From positions 372,001 through 436,000 of the forward strand of contig NZ_BOOQ01000003.1 of the NCBI RefSeq assembly GCF_016863315.1: a stretch of DNA of 64,000 bases. Reading direction: 5' to 3'. Under the pieces are notes generated by a model. It had not been told where the DNA came from and did not search any database. It worked only from the letters and a program-made list of their open reading frames with translations. The stretch comes from Planotetraspora silvatica (lineage in GTDB: Bacteria; Actinomycetota; Actinomycetes; Streptosporangiales; Streptosporangiaceae). Of the stretch, positions 15,595-24,728 are shown piece after piece; position 1 is the stretch's first letter, and every line of letters begins with the position of its first letter. Both the position numbers and the translations under genes were made by a program.

Positions 15595-16446
15595 GTGGAT
15601 CCGCATCTGTTGCGTACATTCGTCACCGTCGTTCATCGGCGGTCCTTCTCCACCGCCGCCGAGGAGCTCGGCTACACCCAGTCGGCGGTGTCGCAGCAAA
15701 TCGCCGCGCTGGAGGCGGACCTCGGTCTGCCTCTCCTCCACCGGCGTCCCGTGGCGCTCACCGCGGCCGGTGAGCGTCTGCTGGAACACGCGGCACCGCT
15801 GTTGCTGCGGCACCGGGCCGCCCGCGCCGACGTGCTGCGCTCTGCCGAAAGCCCGATCGGGCAGCTGACCGTGGCGGCCTCTCCACTCGCGTGCACCCCA
15901 GCGGTGGCTCGCAGCCTGTCACAGGCAGGGACGGCGGTGACCCTTCGCACGGCCGAACGCGAAAAGGTGGTTGAACTGGTCGCCTCCGGTGCCGCCGATC
16001 TCGGATTCGTCGACGGGATCTCCGCGCCCAGCGACCCGCTACGCCTCCCCGACGCGGGACCGCTGACCGCGATCGGCGTGGCTGAGGAGGCGTTGGTGGT
16101 GGTCCTGCCCGGTGGCCATCCACTGTCGCGCCGGCGCGGGCTGGCGCTGGCCGATCTGGCCGACGCACTGTGGCTGCAAGCCCCTGCGGCCGTGTCGGTG
16201 GAGCGGCTGCGCGAGATGGCGGGTACGGGTACGTTCCGCGTCGGATTCCGCTATGACGGCGCGGACCTGCACACCGTCGGGAATCTCGCCGCCGCCGGGC
16301 ATGGCCTGACGTTGCTGCCCTCGTCGGTGGCGGCCGGAGTGCCGCTGACCGCGCCGCGCCTGGTGCACAGGGTGGAGATGCTGCACGCGCCCCTCGCGCC
16401 GGGCCCGGTCCGGGCCGTCGCCGAACGGCTCGGCCAGACCATCTGA
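15595..16446 (+). CDS. LysR-family regulator
   Basis: 283 residues. N-terminal winged HTH: LLRTFVTVVHRRSFSTAAEE, LGYTQSAVSQQIAALEADLG, LPLLHRRPVALTAAGERLLE. The C-terminal type-2 periplasmic-binding-like effector domain is present (GQLTVAASPLACTPAVA ... HGLTLLPSSVA). GTG start. Only 77 bp separate it from the divergent amidotransferase-like gene, the usual arrangement for a LysR regulator and its target. Confidence 0.9.
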   Translation: MDPHLLRTFVTVVHRRSFSTAAEELGYTQSAVSQQIAALEADLGLPLLHRRPVALTAAGERLLEHAAPLLLRHRAARADVLRSAESPIGQLTVAASPLACTPAVARSLSQAGTAVTLRTAEREKVVELVASGAADLGFVDGISAPSDPLRLPDAGPLTAIGVAEEALVVVLPGGHPLSRRRGLALADLADALWLQAPAAVSVERLREMAGTGTFRVGFRYDGADLHTVGNLAAAGHGLTLLPSSVAAGVPLTAPRLVHRVEMLHAPLAPGPVRAVAERLGQTI

Positions 16447-16569
16447 AGGACTTCTCGACTGAGTCGTCCGCAACCTCTGCGTGGACAGGCACGGAGCCCG
16501 CTCACGTCCACGCCGGAAGACACCGCCGTCAGGTCATGTGCACCGGGCCTGAACACTGGTCGGGATGTG

Positions 16570-17406
16570 TTACGAGATCACGCGGAGACGGCCGGGAGGC
16601 CGGCGGCGGAGTTGATCGATGTCCTGGGCCGTCTTCTCGTCTGCGGGGAGGAGAACGACCAGTTGCTGTGCATCCCACGAGAGGTCGAGCGTCTCGCGGA
16701 GCAGCCGAAGTTCGTGCCCGGACGGGTGGTTGACTCGAAGGACTCCACGTCGTGGAACCACGTGGCGGTTACGGCGCCGCGTGAAGTCAGGGCCGGCGAT
16801 GGGCGCGAGTTCTGCGGTGAGCCACTCGGAGTTCTGGACAGACGGTGCGAGCCACAGGTCGAAGGCCTGTTCGTCCGCGATGTCGTCCCAGTCGGGAAAG
16901 AACGTCCGGGCACCGGGGTCGAGGAAGACGTAGCGAGTGAGGTTCGGCTCGTCGACGTCGAGCAGGCCGCTTCCGCCCATCACCAACTCGTAGCCGCTGG
17001 TGTGGGCGAGGATGTCGCCCAGCCGGTTCGTCACCACTGCGATCCCCGGTTCGAGGAGGCGCAGTGTCTCCAGAACGGACGGCCGGACGTCGCGGCGTGG
17101 TGGTGCGGGCTGGGTATGCGCGGAGCATTCACCGCCGGTGATCTTCGCGAGATAGCGCAGATGGGTGCGCTCCGAGGGGTCGAGGCTGAGCGCGTCGGCG
17201 AGCGCGTTCACCACCGCCACCGAGGGATTGCGGTCACGGCCCTGCTCGATACGGGTCAGGTATTCGACGCTGACGCCGGCCCGGCCAGCCAGATCCGAGC
17301 GTCGTAGACCAGGCGACCGGCGGCGGCCACGATCCGGCAGCCCCAACACGTCCGGCTGGATGCTGTCGCGCTTGGCTCGAATGAAGTCACCCAACGGCGT
17401 ACCCAT
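16570..17406 (-). CDS. XRE regulator with MmyB-like ligand domain
   Basis: 278 residues. HTH_31-type N-terminus (GDFIRAKRDSIQPDVLG, SDLAGRAGVSVEYLTRIEQG) and MmyB-like PAS domain (VVTNRLGDILAHTSGYELVM, VFLDPGARTFFPDW). These regulators commonly bind fatty-acid-like ligands and control a divergent oxidoreductase gene. ATG 17406; the frame extends upstream without family features. Divergent from the FMN reductase. Confidence 0.9.
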   Translation of the reverse strand: MGTPLGDFIRAKRDSIQPDVLGLPDRGRRRSPGLRRSDLAGRAGVSVEYLTRIEQGRDRNPSVAVVNALADALSLDPSERTHLRYLAKITGGECSAHTQPAPPRRDVRPSVLETLRLLEPGIAVVTNRLGDILAHTSGYELVMGGSGLLDVDEPNLTRYVFLDPGARTFFPDWDDIADEQAFDLWLAPSVQNSEWLTAELAPIAGPDFTRRRNRHVVPRRGVLRVNHPSGHELRLLRETLDLSWDAQQLVVLLPADEKTAQDIDQLRRRPPGRLRVIS

Positions 17407-17519
17407 GCCGGGAGCATATGGCGCCGCACTTTGATCGAGGAGCCCTGTGCGTGGCCCTTCGAGGGCCAGCCTGAGCGCGGTCTGGTTGTCGCCACCACGG
17501 CGGCCTGATGGTGGTGGGC

Positions 17520-18113
17520 ATGGATGACAAGCACAAGTTGGCAATCATCGTCGGAAGCGTCCGGGAAGGACGGTTCGGTCCGGTGGTGGCCTCGTGGGTC
17601 GCCGATCAGGCACGCACTCACGGGGGATTCGATGTAGACGTCGTCGATCTGGCACAGGTCGAGATCCCGCTGGCCCTGCCTGCGGCATCGCCGAAGTTCG
17701 CCGGCGAGAGCTACCTCCGTCCGGCCGGGATGGCGGCACTCACCTCGGCACTGGATGGCGCCGACGCGTTCATCGTGGTCACGCCCGAGTACAACCACAG
17801 CTATCCCGCGTCGCTCAAGGCGGCCATCGATTGGCACTTCACCCACTGGACGGCCAAGCCTGTCGCCTTCGTCAGCTACGGCGGAGCAGCAGGGGGCCGC
17901 CATACCGTGCTGCACCTGGAGAACGTGCTGACCGAGTTGCACGCGGTGACGATTCGCGATGGTCTGGCCTTCCCGAACTACTTCACGGCGTGGCAGGACG
18001 GTCGTCCGCTCGACTCTGAGGCGCCCGGATACGCCAAGACGTTGCTCGACCAACTGGCCTGGTGGGCGGGCGCGCTTCGATCGGCACGCGAGGCCGTTCC
18101 GTACCCGGCATGA
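17520..18113 (+). CDS. NADPH-dependent FMN reductase
   Basis: 197-residue flavodoxin-fold reductase. FMN phosphate loop IIVGSVREGRFGPVVASW; flavin contact VVTPEYNHSYPASLKAAIDW; SYGGAAGG. ATG 17520 (MDDKHKL) preferred, with GGTGGG upstream; ATG 17508 is possible. Divergent from an MmyB-type regulator, its likely controller. Confidence 0.9.
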   Translation: MDDKHKLAIIVGSVREGRFGPVVASWVADQARTHGGFDVDVVDLAQVEIPLALPAASPKFAGESYLRPAGMAALTSALDGADAFIVVTPEYNHSYPASLKAAIDWHFTHWTAKPVAFVSYGGAAGGRHTVLHLENVLTELHAVTIRDGLAFPNYFTAWQDGRPLDSEAPGYAKTLLDQLAWWAGALRSAREAVPYPA

Positions 18114-18213
18114 GCGCCGCGACCTGGAGCCCCTCACCGATCTGCCCGCCGGAAGGGCTCACTACGGGAGACCAGGCCGACCTGGATGACCGATGAACCG
18201 AGCGGGTGACAGA

Positions 18214-18247
18214 CCGTCCGGCACCGAGCACGCCCGGTGCCGGACGG
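18214..18247. terminator. Convergent-gene terminator
   Basis: 13-bp perfect stem CCGTCCGGCACCG with 18235-18247, 8-base loop, between the convergent FMN reductase and hydrolase genes. Confidence 0.75.
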
Positions 18248-18253
18248 CCTGGG

Positions 18254-19144
18254 CTAGCGGGCGGCCCGAAGGATCAACTTCGTCACCACGTCGGGGTGAC
18301 TCATCATCGCGACGTGTGAGCTGTCGATCTCAACGGTCGTGGCGTGGGCTCGCTTCGCCATCACCCGCTCGGCTTCGGGCGGGATGATCCTGTCCTGCCG
18401 GGCGACGAGGTACCAGCTCGGCACCGACTTCCACGCCGGGGGACCGGATGGCGTGACGAGCGCCGCCAGCGCGCCGGGCCGCTGGGTCGCGGCCATGACG
18501 CCGGTCGTGCTCCGCGGAAGGTCCTGCGCGAACAGGTTGTGGAAGTAGGCCGGATCGATGTAGGCGTCCCCGTCTCCGGGGGCGGCGCCCGGGTAGGGCC
18601 GCACGACGAGGTGGTCGGTCACGTCGGTGTGGCCGCCGCCCAGCGTGTTCGCGGCGGCGACGCTCTCGCCCTCGTCCGGGGCGTAGGCCGCGATGTAGAC
18701 CAAGGCCTTGACCTTCGCGTTCCCCGCGCCGCCGTTGCTGATCACCGCCCCTCCGTAGGAATGGCCGACGAGCACGACCGGGCCGTCGACGCTGGTCAGG
18801 AACTGACGGAGGTACTCGCCGTCCGCCTGCGGTCCGCGTAGCGGGTTGGAGAACGCGATCACCTTGTAGCCGGCGGCGAGCAGCCGGCCGGCGACCGCGT
18901 TCCAGCCGCCGGAGTCGGCGAAGGCTCCGTGGACCAGGACGATCGTCGGCTTCGGCGACGACGTCCTGTGCGTCTGTGCGGCGGCGGTGAGGGAGGCGGA
19001 GGACGCGTTCGCCGAGGTGGTGGCCCCGGTGAGAGCGAGCCCGCCCACGAGGACGGTGGCCACGGCGCCGGCGATCGCCTCGAGCAATCGGCGGCGGGGA
19101 CGGGAACGCGGTGGTATGTCGGCCTGGGAGCTGTCGGATGTCAT
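18254..19144 (-). CDS. Exported alpha/beta hydrolase
   Basis: 296 residues. N-terminus RPRRRLLEAIAGAVATVLVG with a hydrophobic stretch ending TSANASS suggests export, with a twin-arginine-like RRR. Hydrolase core: VLVHGAFADSGGWNAVAGRL, nucleophile VGHSYGGAVISN, acid in ARQDRIIPPEAERV, His in DSSHVAMMSHPD. ATG 19144 has GAGGAG upstream; the frame runs on to 19207 without a site. Divergent from the LuxR-family gene at 19267. Confidence 0.87.
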   Translation of the reverse strand: MTSDSSQADIPPRSRPRRRLLEAIAGAVATVLVGGLALTGATTSANASSASLTAAAQTHRTSSPKPTIVLVHGAFADSGGWNAVAGRLLAAGYKVIAFSNPLRGPQADGEYLRQFLTSVDGPVVLVGHSYGGAVISNGGAGNAKVKALVYIAAYAPDEGESVAAANTLGGGHTDVTDHLVVRPYPGAAPGDGDAYIDPAYFHNLFAQDLPRSTTGVMAATQRPGALAALVTPSGPPAWKSVPSWYLVARQDRIIPPEAERVMAKRAHATTVEIDSSHVAMMSHPDVVTKLILRAAR

Positions 19145-19200
19145 GGGGACTCCTCGGGTCGTTGGGACCCGCACATCGTCGGCCGGTGGACCCGGACACC

Positions 19201-19258
19201 GGACCACGTGATGTCCGTAGTTTCCGGGCCTGGTGCGGTCTGCGTGGGTGGCTTAACG
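19201..19258. promoter_or_regulatory. Half-palindrome and -10 box before the LuxR gene
   Basis: GGACCACGTGA at 19201-19211 is identical to the half-site of the 23-bp palindrome at 22007-22029; here the second half is degenerate. Further on, TAACGT (19253-19258) is a plausible -10 eight bases before the GTG at 19267, giving a leaderless message. Confidence 0.4.
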
Positions 19259-19266
19259 TCGTCAGC

Positions 19267-22005
19267 GTGATCACAATCGGGGGACTTTTCGGCCGGGACG
19301 ACGAGCGCAGGCGGTTGGGTCTCCTGCTCGGCAATGCGCGAAACGGTCGCGGTGGATCACTCCTGATCACCGGAGAACCGGGAATCGGCAAGACGGCGCT
19401 GCTCGAGGCGTCGACTACCGGCGCGACCGGCTTGTCGATGCTCCGGCTCGACGGTTTCGAGTCGGAGATGACGCTCCCCTACGCGGCCATCCAGCGGCTG
19501 ACCATCCCGCTGAGTGAGCATTTACCCGCCCTCTCCGAGCGACAGCTGCAGGCGATCGAGGTCGCCTCGGGCATTGCCGAGGGCCCGCCACCCGACCGCT
19601 TCCTGGTGGGGCTGGGAGTGCTCGGTCTCCTTGCCGCGGCCGCCGTCAAGACGCCCGTCGTGTGTGCTGTGGACGACGCGCACCTGCTGGACCAGGAAAG
19701 CCTGGACGTGATGGCGTTCGTGGCTCGGCGTATCGCCGTCGAGCCGGTCGCGATGCTGTTCGCCGCCAGGGACGAGGAAACCGTCGCCGCGCGGATGGGC
19801 GGTGTTCCCGAGTTGGCGCTCGGCGGGCTCGACCAGGAGTCGGCCACCGCACTTCTCAGCAGGTCACTCGCCGCTCCGATCGACCCGGCCTCGGCGGCCG
19901 CGATCGCGCGGGCCACGGGAGGGAACCCGCTCGCGCTCATCGATCTCGCCGACGGCCTGTCCGCGCAGGAGCTCGGTGGCCTGGGCCTCGGCAACGATCC
20001 GATCCCGGTGGGCCGCCGTCTCGAGGCGCATTATGTGCGGAGGGTGCGGCAGGCGGGCGACGAGGTCCAGCAGTGGGTGCTGCTGGCCGCCGCGGACACC
20101 ACGGGAAACATCGATTTCATCACGTCCGCGGCACGCGCGATGGGTCTCGGCGAGGACGTGCTGGATCAGGCCGAGGCCGCCGGGCTGGTGGAGCTGCGGG
20201 AAACGGTCCGATTCAGGCACCCGCTGGTGCGATCCGCCGTTTACAACGCGGCCTCGGGCGCGGAGCGCAGGCGAGCACACCGCGCCCTGGCCGGAGCGGC
20301 CGATCGACTCGGGATGGTCGAGCTCGAGGCGTGGCATTCCGCGAAGGCCACGCTGGGGGCGGACGCACACGTGGCCGATCGGCTGGAGCACGCGGCAGAC
20401 CTCGCCGCGCGTCGTGGTGGCTTCGCGTCCCGAGCGAGCATCCTGACCCGTGCGGCGGAGCTGACCCCGCCCGGCAGCGTCAAGGACTCGCGCCTGGTCG
20501 GTGCGGCGGAGGCCGCGCTCGCCGTGGGCGCCGCCCAGATCGCCCACGAACTGCTCGAGAGGGTCGACGCGGACCCCGCCGATCGCGTCGATCGCGGGCG
20601 GATGATCGTCGTTCGCTGTGCGCTCGGCACGTTCACGGTGGATCCTGCCGTGTTGCCGATCGCGGCGGCCGAACTCGTCCGTGCCGCGGATGACTTCCAC
20701 GGACTCGACACCGAGCGTGAACAACGAGCGCTTCTCAAGGCTTTCGAGTCCTGTGCGAACACCGACCGGCTCATGCAGGGCATCTCGCCGTACGACTTGG
20801 GCCTGCGCATCGAGGCGGTGTCGAAGTCGGACGGGGGACTGGACGCGACCATCTTGGCCGGCTTCGGGTCCCTCATCCTGAAGCCCTACGCGGATGCGGT
20901 TCCCCATGCCAGGGCGGCGTTCGATGCGATCTTGGAGCTGCCGGATCGCGAGATCATGCACATGGGTACGGCGATCGCGTCACTGGGGACCTTCCTGTGG
21001 GATGCCGCCGGTCGCAGGACCGGGCTCGCACGGGCTGCCGCGGCGGCTCGTGACGCCGGGGCGCTTCAGGTGCTCGACGCGTTGATGTGGATGACTTCGC
21101 TGTCTGAGCTGACCGGTGGCACCGTGCGACGGGCCGAGGAGGCCATCGAGCAGGTCCGCGAAGTACGGCTGGCGATGGGCTATGACGCGGAGAACGTCAT
21201 CAACGCCGCCCTGATGGCGTGGGCCGGTTCGCCGCGCAATGTCGTCCTGGCCATCGCGGACGGTGCGAACGCCGTCGGCTTCGGTGGCGTGGGCGCCTCC
21301 GCGATCGCGGCCGTCGGCCTTCGCGACGTCGCGGAAGGCAATTACCGCGACGCCTACGACCGCCTCAAGCCGCTGGTCCAGGAGCCGTTTCTGCACGTGA
21401 CGCCCACCCAGTACCCCGACTTCGTCGAGGCCGCGGTCCGGAGCGGACACGCACACCTGGCACAGCAGTACGTCGACCTGCTCGTCGGCCGGGCCGAGGC
21501 GAACGACTCCTTATGGTGCCGCGGAGTCGCCGAACGCACTCGCGCGTTGGTCAGCGAAGACTCAGCGGCGGAACCCTACTTCGTGGCTGCGATCCAGACG
21601 CTTGAGCAGACGGTCGCGGAGATCGACCTCGGCCGCGCCCATCTCCTCTACGGCGAGTGGCTGAGGCGGATGAGACGTCGCCGTGAAGCAGGCGAGCAGC
21701 TACAGGTGGCACTCCAGCACTTCGACCACAGCGGCGCCCAGATATTCGTCCCGCGGACGCGGGCCGAACTCGATGCCGTCGGAGCGAAACCGGTCGCCCG
21801 TAGCGGCCCCGGGACCTCCGATCTGACCTCTCAGGAGTTGACCGTCGCCCGGCTGGCGGCAGTTGGACACACGAATCCAGGGATCGCGGCCAACCTCTTC
21901 ATCAGTGCGAACACGGTGGACTACCACCTGCGCAAGGTGTTCCAGAAGCTCGGCATCTCCTCACGGCGTCAGCTCGCAGACAAACTGAAAGCCGCCGACG
22001 ACTGA
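19267..22005 (+). CDS. LuxR-family ATPase regulator (LAL type)
   Basis: 912 residues. N-terminal AAA-type ATPase: Walker A ITGEPGIGKTALLE and Walker B VVCAVDDAHLLD. Long helical middle region, C-terminal LuxR HTH: LTSQELTVARLAAVGHTNPG then IAANLFISANTVDYHLRKVF. GTG 19267 chosen because the frame upstream lacks homology and a -10 box lies eight bases before; no Shine-Dalgarno is visible. LAL proteins are ATP-dependent activators of catabolic or secondary-metabolism genes. Flanked by hydrolases on both sides and by matching palindromic sequences, so it probably controls them (inference). Confidence 0.9.
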   Translation: MITIGGLFGRDDERRRLGLLLGNARNGRGGSLLITGEPGIGKTALLEASTTGATGLSMLRLDGFESEMTLPYAAIQRLTIPLSEHLPALSERQLQAIEVASGIAEGPPPDRFLVGLGVLGLLAAAAVKTPVVCAVDDAHLLDQESLDVMAFVARRIAVEPVAMLFAARDEETVAARMGGVPELALGGLDQESATALLSRSLAAPIDPASAAAIARATGGNPLALIDLADGLSAQELGGLGLGNDPIPVGRRLEAHYVRRVRQAGDEVQQWVLLAAADTTGNIDFITSAARAMGLGEDVLDQAEAAGLVELRETVRFRHPLVRSAVYNAASGAERRRAHRALAGAADRLGMVELEAWHSAKATLGADAHVADRLEHAADLAARRGGFASRASILTRAAELTPPGSVKDSRLVGAAEAALAVGAAQIAHELLERVDADPADRVDRGRMIVVRCALGTFTVDPAVLPIAAAELVRAADDFHGLDTEREQRALLKAFESCANTDRLMQGISPYDLGLRIEAVSKSDGGLDATILAGFGSLILKPYADAVPHARAAFDAILELPDREIMHMGTAIASLGTFLWDAAGRRTGLARAAAAARDAGALQVLDALMWMTSLSELTGGTVRRAEEAIEQVREVRLAMGYDAENVINAALMAWAGSPRNVVLAIADGANAVGFGGVGASAIAAVGLRDVAEGNYRDAYDRLKPLVQEPFLHVTPTQYPDFVEAAVRSGHAHLAQQYVDLLVGRAEANDSLWCRGVAERTRALVSEDSAAEPYFVAAIQTLEQTVAEIDLGRAHLLYGEWLRRMRRRREAGEQLQVALQHFDHSGAQIFVPRTRAELDAVGAKPVARSGPGTSDLTSQELTVARLAAVGHTNPGIAANLFISANTVDYHLRKVFQKLGISSRRQLADKLKAADD

Positions 22006-22006
22006 G

Positions 22007-22029
22007 GGACCACGTGAATCACGTGGTCC
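22007..22029. promoter_or_regulatory. 23-bp perfect palindrome, putative LuxR operator
   Basis: Half-site GGACCACGTGA, a central A, then the exact reverse complement. Eleven symmetrical positions with a one-base centre make a protein-binding site likelier than an RNA terminator, though it begins one base after the LuxR gene stop codon. The same half-site is present upstream of the regulator at 19201. Confidence 0.55.
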
Positions 22030-22086
22030 ACGAGAGGGGGCACCGGCTGCACGCTCGATGCACCCATCGAGCCAAAGGAGGCCACT

Positions 22087-22911
22087 GTGCCCTATGTCAC
22101 CGCCGATGACGGAGCCCAGATCTTCTACAAGGACTGGGGGACCGACGGATCCCCGGTTCTGCTCAGCCATGGCTGGCCGCTCAACTCCGACGCGTGGGAG
22201 GCGGCGGCCCTCTTCCTCGCGGAGCACGGGCACCGCGCCGTCGCCCACGACCGGCGTGGCCACGGCCGCTCGTCGCAGACCTGGCACGGCAACGAGATGG
22301 ACACCTACGCCGACGACCTGGCCTGTCTGATCGAGCACCTCGACCTGCGGGACCTCACCTTGGTCGGGCACTCGACCGGTGGCGGGGAGGTCGTCCACTA
22401 CATCGGCCGGCACGGCAGCAGCCGCGTCGCGAAGGTGGTCCTCGTGTCCGCCGTACCGCCGCTGATGCTTCGCACCGACGACAACCCCGAAGGGCTGCCG
22501 ATCGAGACCTTCGACGAGATCCGCGCGGGCGAGGCCGCGAACCGCTCCCAGCTCTACCGGAACCTGGCCGACGGCCCGTTCTTCGGGCACAACCGCAGGC
22601 AGGACGTGGAACAGGGCTTCCGGGACGCTTTCTGGCTGCAGGGCATGGCCTGCGGGCACCGAGGTGCGTACGAGTGCATCGCCGCCTTCTCGGCCACCGA
22701 CTTCCGGCCGGATCTGGCGAAGATCGACGTACCCACCCTGGTCATCCATGGTGACGACGACCAGATCGTGCCGTTCGGGGTCGGGGGGAAGCGCTCGGCC
22801 GAACTGATCGACGGCGCCGTCCTGAAGATATACGAAGGCAGCGGACACGCCCTGCCCGACACCGACCGCGACCGCCTGCACGCCGACCTGCTCGAGTTCA
22901 TCGACGCCTGA
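22087..22911 (+). CDS. Non-heme chloroperoxidase-like alpha/beta hydrolase
   Basis: 274 residues of the cofactor-free haloperoxidase/esterase family. Start of the barrel [20 protein letters not shown], nucleophile [19 protein letters not shown], acid in [12 protein letters not shown], His in [14 protein letters not shown] start with AAAGGAGG. First gene of a likely three-gene operon after the LuxR regulator. Probably an esterase or perhydrolase in vivo. Confidence 0.92.
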   Translation: MPYVTADDGAQIFYKDWGTDGSPVLLSHGWPLNSDAWEAAALFLAEHGHRAVAHDRRGHGRSSQTWHGNEMDTYADDLACLIEHLDLRDLTLVGHSTGGGEVVHYIGRHGSSRVAKVVLVSAVPPLMLRTDDNPEGLPIETFDEIRAGEAANRSQLYRNLADGPFFGHNRRQDVEQGFRDAFWLQGMACGHRGAYECIAAFSATDFRPDLAKIDVPTLVIHGDDDQIVPFGVGGKRSAELIDGAVLKIYEGSGHALPDTDRDRLHADLLEFIDA

Positions 22912-22929
22912 CCTGCTGAAGGAGACCTC

Positions 22930-23769
22930 ATGAACCACAGCATTCGTCCCGACACCGTCGTGCTCGTTCACGGCCTTTGGATGACGCCCCGCAGCTGGGA
23001 GACCTGGGTCGAGTACTACGAGGCCAAGGGCTTCACCGTGATCGCCCCCGCCTACCCGGGCTTCGAGATCGAAGTCGAGGCGCTCCGCGAGAACCCGGAC
23101 GTCATCGCCAAGCTGACCGTCCCCGAGACCGTCGACCACTTCGCCGCCGTCATCGAGGCCGTACCGACCCCGCCGATCATCATGGGTCACTCCTTCGGCG
23201 GCACGCTCACCCAGCTGCTCCTGGCCCGCGGGCTGGGATCCGCCGGGGTGGTCATCGACTCCGCGCCCACCGAGGGAGTCCGGGTCAACCCGATCTCGCA
23301 GGCGAGGTCGCTGTTCCCGGCGCTGAAGAACCCGGCCAACCGGCACAGGGCCGTCGGCTTCACTCCCGAGGAGTTCCACTACGCCTTCACCAACACCCTC
23401 ACGGAGGAGGAGTCGCGCAAGGTCTGGGACCGCTACGCCATCGCGGCTCCCGGTCACTGGGTCTGGGAGTACGGGCTGTTCGCGAACTTCAAGCCCGGAC
23501 ACCAGGACACGTGGGTCGACTACTCCGCCGACCGCGCTCCACTCCTGTTCATCGGCGGCGAGAAGGACCACATCATGCCGCCGTCGGTGAACAAGTCGAA
23601 CGCCAAGCACTACGAGAAGTCTCCCGCGCTCACGGAGTACCACGAGTTCGAGGGCCGTGACCACTGGACCTGTGGCGCACCCGGCTGGGAGGCCGTGGCC
23701 GACTACGGCCTGGCCTGGGCCCTGGAGCACGCGACGTCCTCCTCCCGCGGCACCCACGCGGGATCCTGA
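22930..23769 (+). CDS. Alpha/beta hydrolase
   Basis: 279 residues. VVLVHGLWMTPRSWETWV, nucleophile IIMGHSFGGTLTQLL, acid in IGGEKDHIMPPSV, His in GRDHWTCGAPGWE. Starts 18 bp after the preceding hydrolase with AAGGAG, so co-transcribed. The family includes lactone and carbamate hydrolases; substrate unknown. Confidence 0.9.
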   Translation: MNHSIRPDTVVLVHGLWMTPRSWETWVEYYEAKGFTVIAPAYPGFEIEVEALRENPDVIAKLTVPETVDHFAAVIEAVPTPPIIMGHSFGGTLTQLLLARGLGSAGVVIDSAPTEGVRVNPISQARSLFPALKNPANRHRAVGFTPEEFHYAFTNTLTEEESRKVWDRYAIAAPGHWVWEYGLFANFKPGHQDTWVDYSADRAPLLFIGGEKDHIMPPSVNKSNAKHYEKSPALTEYHEFEGRDHWTCGAPGWEAVADYGLAWALEHATSSSRGTHAGS

Positions 23770-23795
23770 TCCATGTGGAAGAAGGTGGCCCGCCC

Positions 23796-24575
23796 ATGAC
23801 GATCCTCACTCACGTGGGCGGGCCCACCGTCCTGGTGGAACTCGACGGCTGGCGCATCCTCACCGACCCCACCTTCGACCCGGCAGGACGGCGGTACGGA
23901 TTCGGGTGGGGCACCTCGTCCGTCAAACAGCGCGGACCGGCCCTGGCGGCCGAGGACGTCGGCCCCGTCGACGTCGTTCTGCTCAGCCACGATCATCACG
24001 CCGACAACCTCGACGATCTCGGCCGGGCCCTGCTACCCCGCGCGACCACGGTCGTGACGACGAGGCCCGGGGCACGACGCCTGGCCCTGCCTGACGTGCG
24101 CGGCCTCACGACAGGCGCGACGACGCGCCTCACCGCACCAGGAAAGCCGCCGTTGACCGTCACCGCCACCCCCTGCCGGCACGGACCACCCCTGAGCCGT
24201 CCCATCGCCGGAGCCGTGGTCGGGTTCGCCCTCTCCGTCGGCGACCGGCCGGGCGTCGCGGTGTGGATGACGGGCGACACCGTTTTGAACCGGCCGCTCC
24301 GCCGGGTCGCGCACCGGCTGGACGTCGACGTCCTGCTCCTCCACCTCGGCGGCGTCCGCTTCCCGCAGACCGGCCCCCTGCGCTACTCCATGGACGGCCG
24401 GGACGCCGTCGAACTGCTCGCCCTGTCGCGACCGCGCGTGGCTGTTCCCGTCCACTACGACGGCTGGTCACACTTCTCCGAACCACCGGAACACCTGCGC
24501 GGCACGCTGGCCGCCGATCCCGGTTCTCGTTCCGCCGTCCGTTGGCTCGAGCCGGGAACCCCTACCGGCGTGTGA
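23796..24575 (+). CDS. MBL-fold metal-dependent hydrolase
   Basis: 259 residues, metallo-beta-lactamase fold of the UlaG-like kind. Metal-binding motif LLSHDHHADNLDDLG (HxHxxD), later His residues in TPCRHGPP, Asp in WMTGDTVLN and His in VPVHYDGWSHF. Starts 26 bp after the hydrolase; an upstream GTG at 23775 is possible. No signal peptide. Confidence 0.88.
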   Translation: MTILTHVGGPTVLVELDGWRILTDPTFDPAGRRYGFGWGTSSVKQRGPALAAEDVGPVDVVLLSHDHHADNLDDLGRALLPRATTVVTTRPGARRLALPDVRGLTTGATTRLTAPGKPPLTVTATPCRHGPPLSRPIAGAVVGFALSVGDRPGVAVWMTGDTVLNRPLRRVAHRLDVDVLLLHLGGVRFPQTGPLRYSMDGRDAVELLALSRPRVAVPVHYDGWSHFSEPPEHLRGTLAADPGSRSAVRWLEPGTPTGV

Positions 24576-24679
24576 ACTCGAGGCCCTGCGGTGCGGCGGA
24601 TCGTGTCCTCCGGCCGGCTGCTTCCGTACGACTGCTTCCCTACGACGCCGTAGTTTCATCGGGCGGAGCAGTGAAGACG

Positions 24680-24716
24680 AAGCCGGCCCGGCGACATGCC
24701 CGGGCCGTCTTCGCGG
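24680..24716 (+). other. Hairpin in the leader of the dioxygenase gene
   Basis: An 8-bp stem CGGCCCGG/CCGGGCCG with a loop CGACATGC, flanked by GAAGA and TCTTC that can extend it. It is either the terminator of the hydrolase operon or part of the 5' leader of the dioxygenase, whose ATG follows at 24729. Confidence 0.4.
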
Positions 24717-24728
24717 AAGAAGAACACC

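Noticed and set aside
21961-23757. 598-codon antisense frame over the hydrolases
   Set aside because: Shadow of the two hydrolase genes on the plus strand, which have full catalytic triads and ribosome sites.
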